This document shows positions 49,863 through 59,314 of a DNA stretch of 64,000 bases, in pieces. Source of the DNA: Candidatus Accumulibacter similis (GTDB lineage Bacteria; Pseudomonadota; Gammaproteobacteria; Burkholderiales; Rhodocyclaceae); the NCBI GenBank assembly GCA_013347225.1, contig CP054595.1, positions 4,832,415 to 4,896,414 on the forward strand, read 5' to 3'. Under the pieces are notes generated by a model that was given only the letters and a program-made list of their open reading frames with translations, was not told where the DNA came from and made no database searches. A program made the position numbers and the translations under genes. Position 1 is the first letter of the stretch; every line of letters starts with the position of its first letter.

Positions 49863-50486
49863 CTAGGGCAGACAGCCACAGCGCTTGAGCAACTGCGCCG
49901 TCTCGCACAGCGGCAGCCCCATGACTCCGGAGTAGCTGCCGGCGAGGTATTCGACGAACATTCCCGCACGACCCTGGATGCCGTAGGCACCGGCCTTGTC
50001 CAGTGGCTCGCCGCTGGCAACGTAGCGGCGGATCTCGCCGTCGTCGAGGAGACGGAAACGCACTTCACTGTCGGACACGGCAAGCTCGATGCGGCCTTCC
50101 CAGGCGACCGCGACGGCGGTCAGCACGCGATGACTGCGCCCCGAAAGACGCTGCAGGATGCGGCAGGCGTCGTCGGCATCGGCCGGCTTGCCGATCAGCT
50201 CGCCGGCCAGTTCCAGAGTCGTGTCGGCAGCGAGGACCGGTTGTGGCAACAGGCGTCGCCGACGGACCAGCTCGCAGCCGTGCGCCGCCTTGCTGCGCGC
50301 CAGACGTTCGACGTAGTGCCGCGGATCCTCACCGGGCAGCGGCGTCTCGTCCACCGCCGCATCTTCGCGCGGCGAACTGCGGAAGCTGATGGTGTCGAAG
50401 GCAACGCCGATCTGCGCCAGCAGCTCGCGCCGGCGCGGGCTGCGCGAGGCGAGATGGACGCGTTGCTGCAGGAGGCCGGCAGGCAC
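49863..50486 (-). CDS. maf: Maf-family nucleoside triphosphate pyrophosphatase
   Basis: A 207-residue Maf protein that hydrolyses non-canonical or dTTP/UTP-type nucleotides to monophosphates. The loop LASRSPRRRELL is at residues 12-23, and VLAADTTLELAGELIGKP carries the catalytic Asp. It ends SYSGVMGLPLCETAQLL. The GTG start at 50486 directly abuts the rlmH stop. It is the last gene of the nadD-rsfS-rlmH-maf cluster. Confidence 0.93.
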   Translation of the reverse strand: MPAGLLQQRVHLASRSPRRRELLAQIGVAFDTISFRSSPREDAAVDETPLPGEDPRHYVERLARSKAAHGCELVRRRRLLPQPVLAADTTLELAGELIGKPADADDACRILQRLSGRSHRVLTAVAVAWEGRIELAVSDSEVRFRLLDDGEIRRYVASGEPLDKAGAYGIQGRAGMFVEYLAGSYSGVMGLPLCETAQLLKRCGCLP

Positions 50487-50957
50487 TCAGTCCTCGCGAT
50501 GGTAGGGGTGGTTACGGACCACGCTGCAGGCGCGGTAGAGCTGTTCGCAGAGCAGCAGGCGCGCCAACGCGTGCGGCAGGGTCAGGCGCGAGAGGCGAAT
50601 GACCTCGTCGGCCTGCTGCTTCAAAGCCGCGTCGACCCCGTCGGCACTGCCGATGACGAAGGCGGTGTCGCCACCAATCTGCATCCAGCCGGCAAGACGC
50701 TGCGCCAGCTGCAGCGTACTCAGGTCGGCACCGCGCTCGTCGAGCACAACCAGCCGGCGAAAGCCCTGCAGCGCTGCCAGCAGGCGTGTCCTCTCGGCGG
50801 CGAGGAGCTGTTCGCGGCTCTTCGTGCCGCGCACCTCGGCCTTGACCTCGATCACCGACAGCGGCAGCTCGCGCGGCATGCGCTTGAGATACTCGGCGCA
50901 GCCGGCAAGCACCCAGGCGGGCGGCCTGTGCCCGACGGCCAGGATGGCCAGCCTCAT
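50487..50957 (-). CDS. rlmH: 23S rRNA (pseudouridine-1915-N3) methyltransferase RlmH
   Basis: A 156-residue SPOUT methyltransferase acting on pseudouridine 1915 in helix 69 of assembled ribosomes. The SAM knot is visible as FVIGSADGVD, and the C-terminus ends NHPYHRED, typical of RlmH. The ATG at 50957 overlaps the rsfS stop by four bases; the longer frame begins inside rsfS. Confidence 0.95.
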   Translation of the reverse strand: MRLAILAVGHRPPAWVLAGCAEYLKRMPRELPLSVIEVKAEVRGTKSREQLLAAERTRLLAALQGFRRLVVLDERGADLSTLQLAQRLAGWMQIGGDTAFVIGSADGVDAALKQQADEVIRLSRLTLPHALARLLLCEQLYRACSVVRNHPYHRED

Positions 50958-51337
50958 TCCTCGCCGACGCTGGCCTCCGTGACCTGACGGACAGCCTGGC
51001 GGACACGCAGCGGACCCTTGCCACCCCACAGCTCCTCGAGATTGTAGTAACTGCGAACCGCCGGTTGCATGACGTGGACGATGATGTCCCCGAGATCGAC
51101 CAGGATCCACTCGCCCGCCTCCTCGCCCTCGCAGGAGAGGACGCTACCGCCAGCCTCGGAGACCTTCTCCTGCACGTTGCGTGCCAGCGACCGGACCTGA
51201 CGGTTCGAATCGCCACAGGCGATGACCATGCGATCGAAGAGCGCCGTCAGGCGGCTGGTATCGATGACCTCGATATCGCGGGCCTTGATGTCTTCGAGTG
51301 CAGTGACGACCAGCTTTTCGAGATCGGCAAGTTTCAT
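50954..51337 (-). CDS. rsfS: Ribosomal silencing factor RsfS
   Basis: A 127-residue protein that binds L14 on the large subunit and blocks subunit joining during starvation. Family marks: DIEVIDTSRLTALFDRMVIA, GDSNRQVRSLA, WILVDLGDIIVHVM and YYNLEELWGG. It lies 7 bases downstream of nadD, the usual pairing. Confidence 0.95.
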   Translation of the reverse strand: MKLADLEKLVVTALEDIKARDIEVIDTSRLTALFDRMVIACGDSNRQVRSLARNVQEKVSEAGGSVLSCEGEEAGEWILVDLGDIIVHVMQPAVRSYYNLEELWGGKGPLRVRQAVRQVTEASVGEE

Positions 51338-51344
51338 TGGCAGC

Positions 51345-52019
51345 TCAGGGTTGTGGATAAAGGCGATGGCGCCGAATATAAGCGATAACGCGATCGGGCA
51401 GCAAATAGCGGACGCTTTCGCCGCTGGCCAGCAACCGGCGAACACGCGTCGCCGAGATCGCCAGTTGCGTCATCGCAAAGGTGACGACCCGCCCCGCCGG
51501 CGACGAGGCGAGTTCGGCCGGGTTGCTGCAGAAACGATCGCGGCAGTGTTCGGCCAGTTCCGGCGGCAGTTGCGCCCGCTCGAGCGGAAAGCCCGGGCGA
51601 TGGGCAACGGCCAGGTGCGCCAGCGCGAACAGCGACTGCCAGCGATGCCAGCCCGGCAGACCGGCAAAGGCGTCGGCACCGAGCAGCAGGACGAGCGGCC
51701 GGCGGCCGCCGCACTGGTCGGGCAAGCGCAGTCGTTCCAGGGTCGGCACGGTGTAGCTCGGCCGTGCCGCCGTCACCTCGCTAGCATCGACCTCGAACAG
51801 CGGGTTGTCGGCAGTCGCCAGGCGGACCATCGCCAGCCGCTGCCCGGCGGTCACCCGCGGGGCGTCACGCAGCGCCGGCTGACCCGCCGGAATCCAGCGC
51901 ACCGCCGTCAGCGCGAGCGCGCTGCCAGCCTCCTCGGCGAGGCGCAGGTGGCCGTAGTGAACCGGATCGAAGGTGCCGCCGAAGATCCCCAGCGGCCCGT
52001 CGCCGGCACCCTCAGGCAT
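51345..52019 (-). CDS. nadD: Nicotinate-nucleotide adenylyltransferase
   Basis: A 224-residue enzyme adding AMP to nicotinate mononucleotide in NAD synthesis. GIFGGTFDPVHYGHLRLAE (residues 9-27) carries the HxGH nucleotidyltransferase motif; ISATRVRRLLASGESVRYL near the end is the second signature. The ATG at 52019 overlaps the upstream membrane protein gene by 8 bases. Confidence 0.95.
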   Translation of the reverse strand: MPEGAGDGPLGIFGGTFDPVHYGHLRLAEEAGSALALTAVRWIPAGQPALRDAPRVTAGQRLAMVRLATADNPLFEVDASEVTAARPSYTVPTLERLRLPDQCGGRRPLVLLLGADAFAGLPGWHRWQSLFALAHLAVAHRPGFPLERAQLPPELAEHCRDRFCSNPAELASSPAGRVVTFAMTQLAISATRVRRLLASGESVRYLLPDRVIAYIRRHRLYPQP

Positions 52020-52791
52020 CGCTTTCGCCGATGCTGACGAAGACGTCACGATAACTGACGTAGAAGCTGGCAAAGACCGTCGGTGCGACGACGAGAAGGA
52101 CCAGCACGGTCATTCCCGTCGCCACCAGCGAGGCACCCAGTTGCAGCAGCGTCCCGGCGACGCCCAGCAGCAGCGCCGGCAGCACGAGCGCGACGAGGAG
52201 CAGCGCCAGCGAGTAGACGAGGAAGGCCCGCCAGTTGCGGGCACAGGCGACGAAGCTGAAGAACAGCGCCTTTGCCGGTGGCAGCGAATGCCAGCCGGCG
52301 AGAACCGGCGCATACCAGTAGGCCATGACCAGCGGGCAGAGCAACAGCAAGGCGATCTGTGCCGCGAAGAGGATGTCACCGCTCGCCAGTATGTCGTCCG
52401 CCGGCTTCGCGCCGAGCAGCATCATCGCCATCAGCGCGCCGCCATCGGCAACCGCCGAGATCGCCAGGATGCCGACCGTCGCCGCCAGGTACACGGCGCC
52501 GAGAACCAGCAGCGACCGCAGGTTGCTGCGAAAACCCGAGAACAGCAGTTGCGGCGTCACCGGCAGCGAGCGCTCGATGTTGCGGCAGACATTCATCAGG
52601 CTGACCGAGAATGCCGGGATGCACAGCGTCGTGACCACCGTCCCGATCACCGGCAACATGTTGACCATCGCCATCAACAGCCAGTAGCTGACGACCAGGA
52701 ACGTCAGCATCACATGTCCCTTGCGAAAGATGCGAAAGCCGTCGGTGAGCCAGCGCCATCCTTGCGCCGCGGGAAGAGTCAGTGCTTGCAT
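52012..52791 (-). CDS. BPSS1780-family membrane protein, copy 2
   Basis: A 259-residue integral membrane protein with about six hydrophobic segments. GWRWLTDGFRIFRKGHVML near the N-terminus and the closing VFASFYVSYRDVFV are marks of the BPSS1780 family (named from Burkholderia). Its function is unknown. The adjacent upstream gene encodes a paralogue with the same ending. It overlaps nadD by 8 bases and sits in that operon. Confidence 0.82.
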   Translation of the reverse strand: MQALTLPAAQGWRWLTDGFRIFRKGHVMLTFLVVSYWLLMAMVNMLPVIGTVVTTLCIPAFSVSLMNVCRNIERSLPVTPQLLFSGFRSNLRSLLVLGAVYLAATVGILAISAVADGGALMAMMLLGAKPADDILASGDILFAAQIALLLLCPLVMAYWYAPVLAGWHSLPPAKALFFSFVACARNWRAFLVYSLALLLVALVLPALLLGVAGTLLQLGASLVATGMTVLVLLVVAPTVFASFYVSYRDVFVSIGESDA

Positions 52792-52804
52792 GTTGTCAGG
52801 CCAG

Positions 52805-53542
52805 TCAGGCGGTGATGAAGGTGTCGCGATACGAAGCATACACGGAGCCAGCCAGGACCGGTCCGAGGACCAGGAATCCGAGGCCAAGCGGCAGTGCGGC
52901 AAAGAAACACAGGACCATGGTCAGCAGCCCATAGACCAGAAAGCTGAGAAGGTTCTTCATGCAGGCGTGAAAGCTGGCCTTGAGTGCCGCTGTCGGCGGC
53001 ATGTGGTTGAACACGACCAGCGCCGGCGCGAACCAGACGGCCATGACGATCAGCAGCGACAGCAGCAGCCAGAGGAGGCCGCCGAGGGCAATGCCGCCGA
53101 GGGCGATGCCGACGCCAAGCGGGTTCGCCAGCGCCAGGCCGCCGGCGATGCCGCCGCCCAGGAAGAGGAAGACGAGCAGGAAGAGCAGCAGCATCGCCAG
53201 CATGTAATGGACGCCAAGCGTCATCAACGCACCCGTGTCACGCTTGAAACCGGCAAACAGGTCGCCGATCTCGAGTGACTCGCCGATCGCCGCCTTGCGG
53301 CAGGCGATCAGCATTCCCGCCGCCAGCAAGGGTGTCAGCAGGTAGGCCGCGAGATAGCCGATGACCGGGACGACCGCCAGCCCGACGTAGATGACGATGA
53401 CGATGACCATCATGGCGATCCAGACGGCCGGGTTGACGGCGAAGATCGCCCAGCCCTGGCAGAACCAGTTGAAGACGCTGCCCGGCCCGAGCAGGCGACT
53501 GGAGCCGTCATGGGGAGGGGCGGGAATCGGGAATTGCTCCAT
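52805..53542 (-). CDS. BPSS1780-family membrane protein, copy 1
   Basis: A 245-residue membrane protein of the same family as its downstream neighbour: NWFCQGWAIFAVNPAVWIAM near residue 25 and the closing GSVYASYRDTFITA. Long Gly/Ala/Leu-rich helices (for example GVGIALGGIALGGLLWLL) suggest packed membrane segments. The start at 53542 gives a short hydrophilic N-terminus. It is 13 bases upstream of copy 2 and probably starts the nadD-maf operon. Confidence 0.82.
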   Translation of the reverse strand: MEQFPIPAPPHDGSSRLLGPGSVFNWFCQGWAIFAVNPAVWIAMMVIVIVIYVGLAVVPVIGYLAAYLLTPLLAAGMLIACRKAAIGESLEIGDLFAGFKRDTGALMTLGVHYMLAMLLLFLLVFLFLGGGIAGGLALANPLGVGIALGGIALGGLLWLLLSLLIVMAVWFAPALVVFNHMPPTAALKASFHACMKNLLSFLVYGLLTMVLCFFAALPLGLGFLVLGPVLAGSVYASYRDTFITA

Positions 53543-53626
53543 GGCAGGGATCGTCCGGATCACGATGGGTAGCAGATGCTAGCGGTCCGCAGGAAACGAG
53601 GCAAGCCGTGCGGCTCGGCGCCGCAT

Positions 53627-54913
53627 TCAGGCGCGGCAGCGCGTCAGCAGCATGCGCTCGATGGCGTTGAGAAAGCGGTAGAGCGGCGCGAAGTCCGCGA
53701 ACAGCGTGGCATCGTCCGGCGGCGAGCGGCGGAACTTCTCCTCGCCGCGCACCAGGGCAAAGATCTCGGCAAAACTGCGCCGGCCGTCGATGTACTTGAG
53801 GATGAACTTGCCGAAGCGACCGACATCGAGCGGCGTGCTGATGCCCGTATGGCTGTGGCGCATGACGAAGGGAACCTCCCGGCTGCGGTGGATGATGGCC
53901 GACAGCTCGGGGCCGGTGACCGGTTCGTGGCAGAAGAACGGAACGTACTCCGGGTCGCCGTAGGGGGCGACGCGCGCCCCGCGGCACAGATAGAACGAAT
54001 GCGTCACCAGCGTACCGCCAAGCAGTTCGGCGATCGCCTGCTGCTCGCGCGGCGGCAGGCGCGCAACGGCGTCGAGGAACGGCGGCTGCCGCGGTGCCAG
54101 CACCAGATCCGGCAGGTATGGAGCACGCCCGCGGCCGACGTCGGAGAATTCGATGTGCAGACCGTGCGCGTCGTGCAGCCACGCGTACAGTTCCTCGACC
54201 GTGTACGAGCGGTCCTGTGAATGCAGCAGCAGGTCGTAGATGCCGGCGTCACCGCGCCGATGATCGGAAATCAGTTGCTCGCCACGGGCAAACCAGTTCG
54301 TCGGCGGCAGTGCCGCCAGCACCTGCCGGGCATTGTCGAGGCATTGCCCGATGCGCTCGCAGCCGCCATTGATCCGCCGCAGCAGCTCCTGCATCTGGTA
54401 AACCCCGGTACGGCCGTAGGTCGCGTAGACCATCATGCCGATCGCTCCGTCCGCCGCCAGCACGCCGAGCAGTGCGCGCAGACCGGCATCGGGGTCCGGC
54501 AGGTGGTGCAGGACCCCCGAGCAGTTGATGTAGTCGAATTCGCCCAGCTCCAGCCTGGGCAGCTCGAGCAGCGACTCCTGCAGCCAGCGGATGTTTCCGA
54601 GGCCGCGGATCTCGGCCCGCCGGCGGGCGATGGCGATGCTCGCCGCGCTCAGGTCGAGGTGCACGATCTCGGCATCGGTGCTGCGCAGCTGCTCGGCCAG
54701 GTAGATCGTCGCGTCGCCGGTGCCGCCGCCGGCGACCAGCACGCGCCAGCCGTGGCCGAAATCCTGCTGTCCGGCAAAGCAATAGTGGTTGATCATCGGC
54801 AGCGAGTCGAGCCAGGTCGGCAGCAGCCGCTGGCCTTCCTCCTTCGGGTCGCGCGGCGGATAGGGCAGCGCTTCGTACTGCGCCCTGACCTGTGGCAGGT
54901 AACTACCGTCCAT
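53627..54913 (-). CDS. SAM-dependent methyltransferase with extra C-terminal domain
   Basis: A 428-residue protein. The class I methyltransferase domain starts with WRVLVAGGGTGDATIYLA near residue 56, then VHLDLSAASIAIARRRAE and FDYINCSGVLHHLPDPDAGL. After about residue 240 there is a separate domain containing CHEPVTGPELSAIIHRSR and a helical segment, GRFGKFILKYIDGRRSFAEI, resembling winged-helix or PqqD-like modules. The substrate is unknown. The start overlaps the thrB stop by 11 bases. Confidence 0.82.
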   Translation of the reverse strand: MDGSYLPQVRAQYEALPYPPRDPKEEGQRLLPTWLDSLPMINHYCFAGQQDFGHGWRVLVAGGGTGDATIYLAEQLRSTDAEIVHLDLSAASIAIARRRAEIRGLGNIRWLQESLLELPRLELGEFDYINCSGVLHHLPDPDAGLRALLGVLAADGAIGMMVYATYGRTGVYQMQELLRRINGGCERIGQCLDNARQVLAALPPTNWFARGEQLISDHRRGDAGIYDLLLHSQDRSYTVEELYAWLHDAHGLHIEFSDVGRGRAPYLPDLVLAPRQPPFLDAVARLPPREQQAIAELLGGTLVTHSFYLCRGARVAPYGDPEYVPFFCHEPVTGPELSAIIHRSREVPFVMRHSHTGISTPLDVGRFGKFILKYIDGRRSFAEIFALVRGEEKFRRSPPDDATLFADFAPLYRFLNAIERMLLTRCRA

Positions 54914-55904
54914 GCCACGCCACCTGTGGTGCCGCTTCCGCCAGCAGCGGCTCGACGGGCGGCGTGCCCAGTCCTGGTCGATCGCCGCTCGCCCGGTGCG
55001 CCAGCAGGATCTCCTGGTAAACCCGGGGATCGCGCTGCGTCACCACCTCGCCAGGTCTGGGCAGGAGCTGATCCTGCAGGCGCGAGAGCCAGAAACGCAG
55101 GGCTGCCGCGCGCAACAGCATCGGCCAGGCCGCCCGTTCGCCGGCGGTCAGCGGCCGCCGCCGCTGGTAGGCAGCCAGCAGCGACCGGCAGCGTTCGCCG
55201 TCGACCTCGCCGCCGGCGGCGGTGCACCAGTCGTTCGCCACGACCGCCAGGTCGAACAGCAAATCGTCGACGCCGGCAAAGTAGAAGTCGAGCAGGCCGC
55301 TGACGCGATCACCGACGAAGAGCACGTTGTCGCGGAAGAGGTCGGCGTGGACGATGCCGCGCGGCAGACTGCCGGGGCGTGACGCCTGCTGCCGCAACTC
55401 GTCCGCCAGCAGTGCGGCTGCGTCAGGCGCCAGGTGCGGAACGAGTTGCGCGGCGACCTCGACACACCAGGCGGTGCCGCGCGGGTGCGGCTGGCTCACC
55501 GGCGAGGACTGTGCGGCCAGATGGAGTTCGGCCAGCGCGGCGCCGATCGCCGCACACTGCGCCGGCGTCGGCCGTGTCACGGAAAGACCGTCGAGGCGGC
55601 TGACGATCAGCGCTGGCCGGCCGGCGAGCTCGCCGAGATACGCGTTGCGACGATTGGCGACCGGTGCCGGACAGGGAATCCCGCACGCCGACAGATGCGC
55701 CAGCAGCTGCGTGTAGAACGGGAGCTGGGCGTGCGGCACCTGCTCGAAGAGGGTCAGGACGTATTCGCCGCCACTGGTGCGAAGGAAGAAGTTCGAGTTC
55801 TGCACGCCCTCGGCGATTCCTTCGAGGCGCTGCAGCGTTCCCAGCGAGTAGTTCTCAAGCCAGGCGGCCGCCGCGCTGGCGCTGAGTTCGGTGAACACCG
55901 ACAT
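54903..55904 (-). CDS. thrB: Homoserine kinase (APH-fold type)
   Basis: A 333-residue homoserine kinase of the aminoglycoside-phosphotransferase fold, the betaproteobacterial and pseudomonad form unrelated to E. coli ThrB. It phosphorylates L-homoserine in threonine synthesis. The catalytic D188 is in GIVHADLFRDN and the metal-binding D206 in LLDFYFAG. Standard N-terminus MSVFTELSASAAAAWL. It lies 52 bases downstream of the DUF2782 gene. Confidence 0.93.
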   Translation of the reverse strand: MSVFTELSASAAAAWLENYSLGTLQRLEGIAEGVQNSNFFLRTSGGEYVLTLFEQVPHAQLPFYTQLLAHLSACGIPCPAPVANRRNAYLGELAGRPALIVSRLDGLSVTRPTPAQCAAIGAALAELHLAAQSSPVSQPHPRGTAWCVEVAAQLVPHLAPDAAALLADELRQQASRPGSLPRGIVHADLFRDNVLFVGDRVSGLLDFYFAGVDDLLFDLAVVANDWCTAAGGEVDGERCRSLLAAYQRRRPLTAGERAAWPMLLRAAALRFWLSRLQDQLLPRPGEVVTQRDPRVYQEILLAHRASGDRPGLGTPPVEPLLAEAAPQVAWHGR

Positions 55905-55956
55905 GGGCGCGTGCGATGTCGGGCAGGCAGCGGCAGGAGGACTGGCGGCCTGCCGT

Positions 55957-56298
55957 TCAGAAGGTGCCGATGGTCCACATCGGGACGCTGATCGGCGGGC
56001 CGCCGATCGACTGCCGCGCGAAATTCCCGTCACCCTGGTGGTCGACCAGGATGTACGGCACCCCGTGCGCCGGCGTCACCCTGATCATGTAGAGCCTGCC
56101 GCCGATCCGGTGTTCCTCGACCGTGTCGCCGTCCCGCTGGACGATCGTCACTTCCGGCTCCATCGCAGCGTCGAGCGGCGCCATTTCCGGTGGTGGTGGC
56201 GGCACGGCCGGCAAGGGCTGCAAATCGGGCGGAGTCTGGGCAAGCGCTGGCGCCGTGGCGAGAGCCAGCATGGCCAGGAAGGCATGGGTGCGGCGCAT
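55957..56298 (-). CDS. DUF2782 secreted protein
   Basis: A 113-residue protein with a signal peptide (FLAMLALATAPALA, cleavage before QTPPDLQ) and a Pro-rich linker of about 20 residues. The DUF2782 core is VTIVQRDGDTVEEHRIGGRL then YMIRVTPAHGVPYILVD. It is periplasmic or outer-membrane associated, with unknown function. It is divergent from polA and ahead of thrB, the order seen in related bacteria. Confidence 0.88.
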   Translation of the reverse strand: MRRTHAFLAMLALATAPALAQTPPDLQPLPAVPPPPPEMAPLDAAMEPEVTIVQRDGDTVEEHRIGGRLYMIRVTPAHGVPYILVDHQGDGNFARQSIGGPPISVPMWTIGTF

Positions 56299-56352
56299 CA
56301 GCGGTCTTCCGGATGATTGATCGGCTGGCCGGCATGGCACCGGCCAGCCCTG

Positions 56353-56380
56353 ATTGTAGTACAGAATCGTGCGCTGCCAG
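56353..56380 (-). promoter_or_regulatory. Candidate promoter of DUF2782-thrB-methyltransferase unit
   Basis: On the minus strand CTGGCA (56380-56375) and TACAAT (56358-56353) are separated by 16 bases. The DUF2782 start codon is 54 bases downstream of the -10. Confidence 0.45.
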
Positions 56381-56543
56381 CGACTCCGGCACACCGTCCG
56401 AGACGGCGCGGCCGGACGCCGAACTCTGCCATAATGCAGAGGATTCGTGGCGGCTGCGCTGGCGACGGCACGACATGCTGCATGTCACGCGCCGTGACAG
56501 CCTGGCCCGCTGACCATCCACCCTCATTGCCCTGCCCCCGCCC

Positions 56544-59288
56544 ATGCCCACCCTGCTGCTGGTCGACGGATCCTCCTACCTCTACCGGGCCTTCCACGCC
56601 CTGCCCGATCTGCGCACGACGCAGAGCGAGCCGACCGGCGCGATCCACGGCGTGCTCAACATGCTGCGGCGGCTCGAGAGCGACCACCAGGCGTCGGGAA
56701 TCGACTACAAGGCCTGCGTCTTCGACGCCAAGGGACGCACCTTCCGCGACGACTGGTACGCGCTCTACAAGGCCAACCGGCCACCGATGCCCGACGACCT
56801 CGTCCGCCAGATCGAGCCGCTGCACGGCGCCATCGCCGCCCTCGGCTGGCCGCTGCTGGTCGTCGACGGCGTCGAGGCCGACGACGTCATCGGCACGCTG
56901 GCGACGCAGGCGGCGGCGCAGGGCATCCAGGTGGTGGTGTCCACCAGCGACAAGGACCTGGCGCAACTCGTCGGCCCACAGGTGCGACTGGTGAACACGA
57001 TGAGCAACGAAACGCTCGACGAGGCCGGCGTCGTCAGCCGCTTCGGCGTCCCCGCCGGGCGCATCGTCGATTACCTGGCGCTCGTCGGCGACAGCGTCGA
57101 CAACATCCCCGGCGTCGACAAGGTGGGACCGAAGACCGCAGTCCGCTGGCTGCAGCAGTACGGTTCGCTCGACGGGGTGATCGCCGCCGCCGCCGGCATC
57201 GGCGGTGCCGTCGGCGACAACCTGCGGCGCGCACTGGATTTCCTGCCGCTGGCGCGCCGCCTCGTCACCGTGCGCTGCGACCTCGAGCTGCCGCTGACGC
57301 TCGCCGAACTGCAGCCACGCCCCATCGACCGCGAGCGGCTGCTCGAGCTGTTCCGCCACTACGAGATGCGCTCGTGGCTGCGCGAGGTGCAGGGAACGTC
57401 CGACGCCGCTGCGGCGCCGCCGGCAGCGACGCCGCCGGCCGCCGCGCCCGCGGCCGCCGACGGCGCCCACCGTGCCGCCTACGAGACGATCCTCGACTGG
57501 CCCGCCTTCGACCGCTGGCTGCAGAAGATCGGCGACTGCGAACTCTGCGCGCTCGACACCGAGACCACCAGCCTCGACCCCTTCGCCGCCCGCCTCGTCG
57601 GCCTGTCGCTGGCGGTCGCGCCGGGCGATGCGGCGTACCTGCCGCTCGCCCACCGCTACCCCGGCGCACCATCGCAACTGCCGCAGGACGCCGTGCTGGC
57701 ACGCCTGCAGCCGTGGCTCGAAGACCCCGCGCGGGCAAAGATCGGCCAGAACCTCAAGTACGACCAGCACGTCCTCGCCAACCACGGCATCCGCCTCGCC
57801 GGCGTGCGGCACGACACCCTGCTCCAGTCCTACGTCCTCGAATCGGGTCGCGACGGCGTCCGCGGGCACGACCTCGGACAGCTCGCCAGCCGCCACCTCG
57901 GACTGCAGACGATTCCCTACGAAGCGCTCTGCGGCAAGGGTGTCAACCAGATCGGCTTCGAGCAGGTGGCGATCGACCAGGCGGCAGCCTATGCCGCCGA
58001 GGACGCCGACCTCTGCCTGCGCCTGCAGCAGCGGCTGTACCCGCAGATCGACGGCGACGCCGGCCTGCGGCGGATCTACGAAGAGATCGAGATGCCGGTG
58101 CGCGACGTCCTCTTCCGCATGGAGCGCACCGGCATCCTGATCGATGCCGACCTGCTGACGCAGCAGAGCCACGAGATCGGCAAGCGCCTGCTCGAACTCG
58201 AGGAACGCGCGCATGCCGCCGCCGGGCAACCCTTCAACCTCAATTCGCCGAAGCAGCTCGCCGAGATCCTGTTCGACCGGCTCGGGCTGCCGGTGAAGAA
58301 GAAGACCCCATCGGGAACGCCATCGACCGACGAGGAAGTGCTCTCCGAGCTGGCCCTCGACTACCCGCTGCCAAAGATCCTGCTCGAAACGCGGCAGCTC
58401 GCCAAGCTCAAGGGCACCTACACCGACAAGCTGCCGAAGATGATCAACGCCACCACCGGCCGCGTGCACACCAGCTACGCGCAGGCGGTGGCGGTCACCG
58501 GCCGTCTCGCCTCGAGCGACCCCAACCTGCAGAACATCCCGGTGCGCACCGCCGAGGGCCGCCGCATCCGCGCCGCTTTCGTCGCCCCGCCCGGCAGCCA
58601 TCTGCTCTCCGCCGACTATTCGCAGGTCGAGCTGCGCATCATGGCGCACCTGTCGCAGGACGCGCGGCTGCTCGCCGCCTTCGCCGCCGGCGAAGACGTG
58701 CACCGGGCGACCGCGAGCGAGATCTTCGGCGTCGCACCCGATGAAGTCGGCGCCGACCAGCGGCGCGTCGCCAAGGTGATCAACTTCGGCCTCATCTACG
58801 GCATGAGCGCCTTCGGCCTGGCGCGCCAGCTCGACCTCGAACGCGGCGCGGCGCAGTCGTACATCGACCGCTACTTCGCCCGCTACCCGGGAGTCGCCGC
58901 CTACATGGAAGCGACGCGCGCGGCGGCGAAGAGCCAGGGCTACGTCGAGACCGTCTTCGGTCGCCGCCTGTGGCTGCCCGAAATCCGCTCGAGCCAGGCC
59001 GGCCGCCGCCAGGGCGCCGAACGCGCGGCGATCAACGCGCCGATGCAGGGTACCGCCGCCGACCTGATCAAGTCGGCGATGATCGCCGTCCAGGGCTGGC
59101 TCGACAGCGAAGGCCTGCGCACCCGCCTGCTGCTGCAGGTGCATGACGAACTCGTCCTCGAAGTGCCGGCCGACGAACTGCCGCGCGTGCGCGGCGAGCT
59201 GCCGCGGCTGATGAGCGAGGTCGCCACCCTGCGCGTGCCGCTGGTCGTCGACATCGGCGTCGGCGCCAACTGGGACGAGGCACATTGA
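56544..59288 (+). CDS. polA: DNA polymerase I
   Basis: A 914-residue polymerase for gap filling and Okazaki fragment processing. The 5'-3' exonuclease domain (1-280) starts LLLVDGSSYLYRAFHAL and contains the helix-hairpin-helix GDSVDNIPGVDKVGPKTA. The 3'-5' exonuclease is active-looking: D338 and E340 in LDTETTS. The polymerase palm has D691 in DYSQVELRIMAHLS and D868 in VHDELVLEVP. An Ala/Pro-rich linker (about 290-305) separates domains. CATAAT at 56430-56435 may be the -10. Confidence 0.97.
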   Translation: MPTLLLVDGSSYLYRAFHALPDLRTTQSEPTGAIHGVLNMLRRLESDHQASGIDYKACVFDAKGRTFRDDWYALYKANRPPMPDDLVRQIEPLHGAIAALGWPLLVVDGVEADDVIGTLATQAAAQGIQVVVSTSDKDLAQLVGPQVRLVNTMSNETLDEAGVVSRFGVPAGRIVDYLALVGDSVDNIPGVDKVGPKTAVRWLQQYGSLDGVIAAAAGIGGAVGDNLRRALDFLPLARRLVTVRCDLELPLTLAELQPRPIDRERLLELFRHYEMRSWLREVQGTSDAAAAPPAATPPAAAPAAADGAHRAAYETILDWPAFDRWLQKIGDCELCALDTETTSLDPFAARLVGLSLAVAPGDAAYLPLAHRYPGAPSQLPQDAVLARLQPWLEDPARAKIGQNLKYDQHVLANHGIRLAGVRHDTLLQSYVLESGRDGVRGHDLGQLASRHLGLQTIPYEALCGKGVNQIGFEQVAIDQAAAYAAEDADLCLRLQQRLYPQIDGDAGLRRIYEEIEMPVRDVLFRMERTGILIDADLLTQQSHEIGKRLLELEERAHAAAGQPFNLNSPKQLAEILFDRLGLPVKKKTPSGTPSTDEEVLSELALDYPLPKILLETRQLAKLKGTYTDKLPKMINATTGRVHTSYAQAVAVTGRLASSDPNLQNIPVRTAEGRRIRAAFVAPPGSHLLSADYSQVELRIMAHLSQDARLLAAFAAGEDVHRATASEIFGVAPDEVGADQRRVAKVINFGLIYGMSAFGLARQLDLERGAAQSYIDRYFARYPGVAAYMEATRAAAKSQGYVETVFGRRLWLPEIRSSQAGRRQGAERAAINAPMQGTAADLIKSAMIAVQGWLDSEGLRTRLLLQVHDELVLEVPADELPRVRGELPRLMSEVATLRVPLVVDIGVGANWDEAH

Positions 59289-59314
59289 GCCGCAGCGGCA
59301 GGGCTGCCGGCAGC

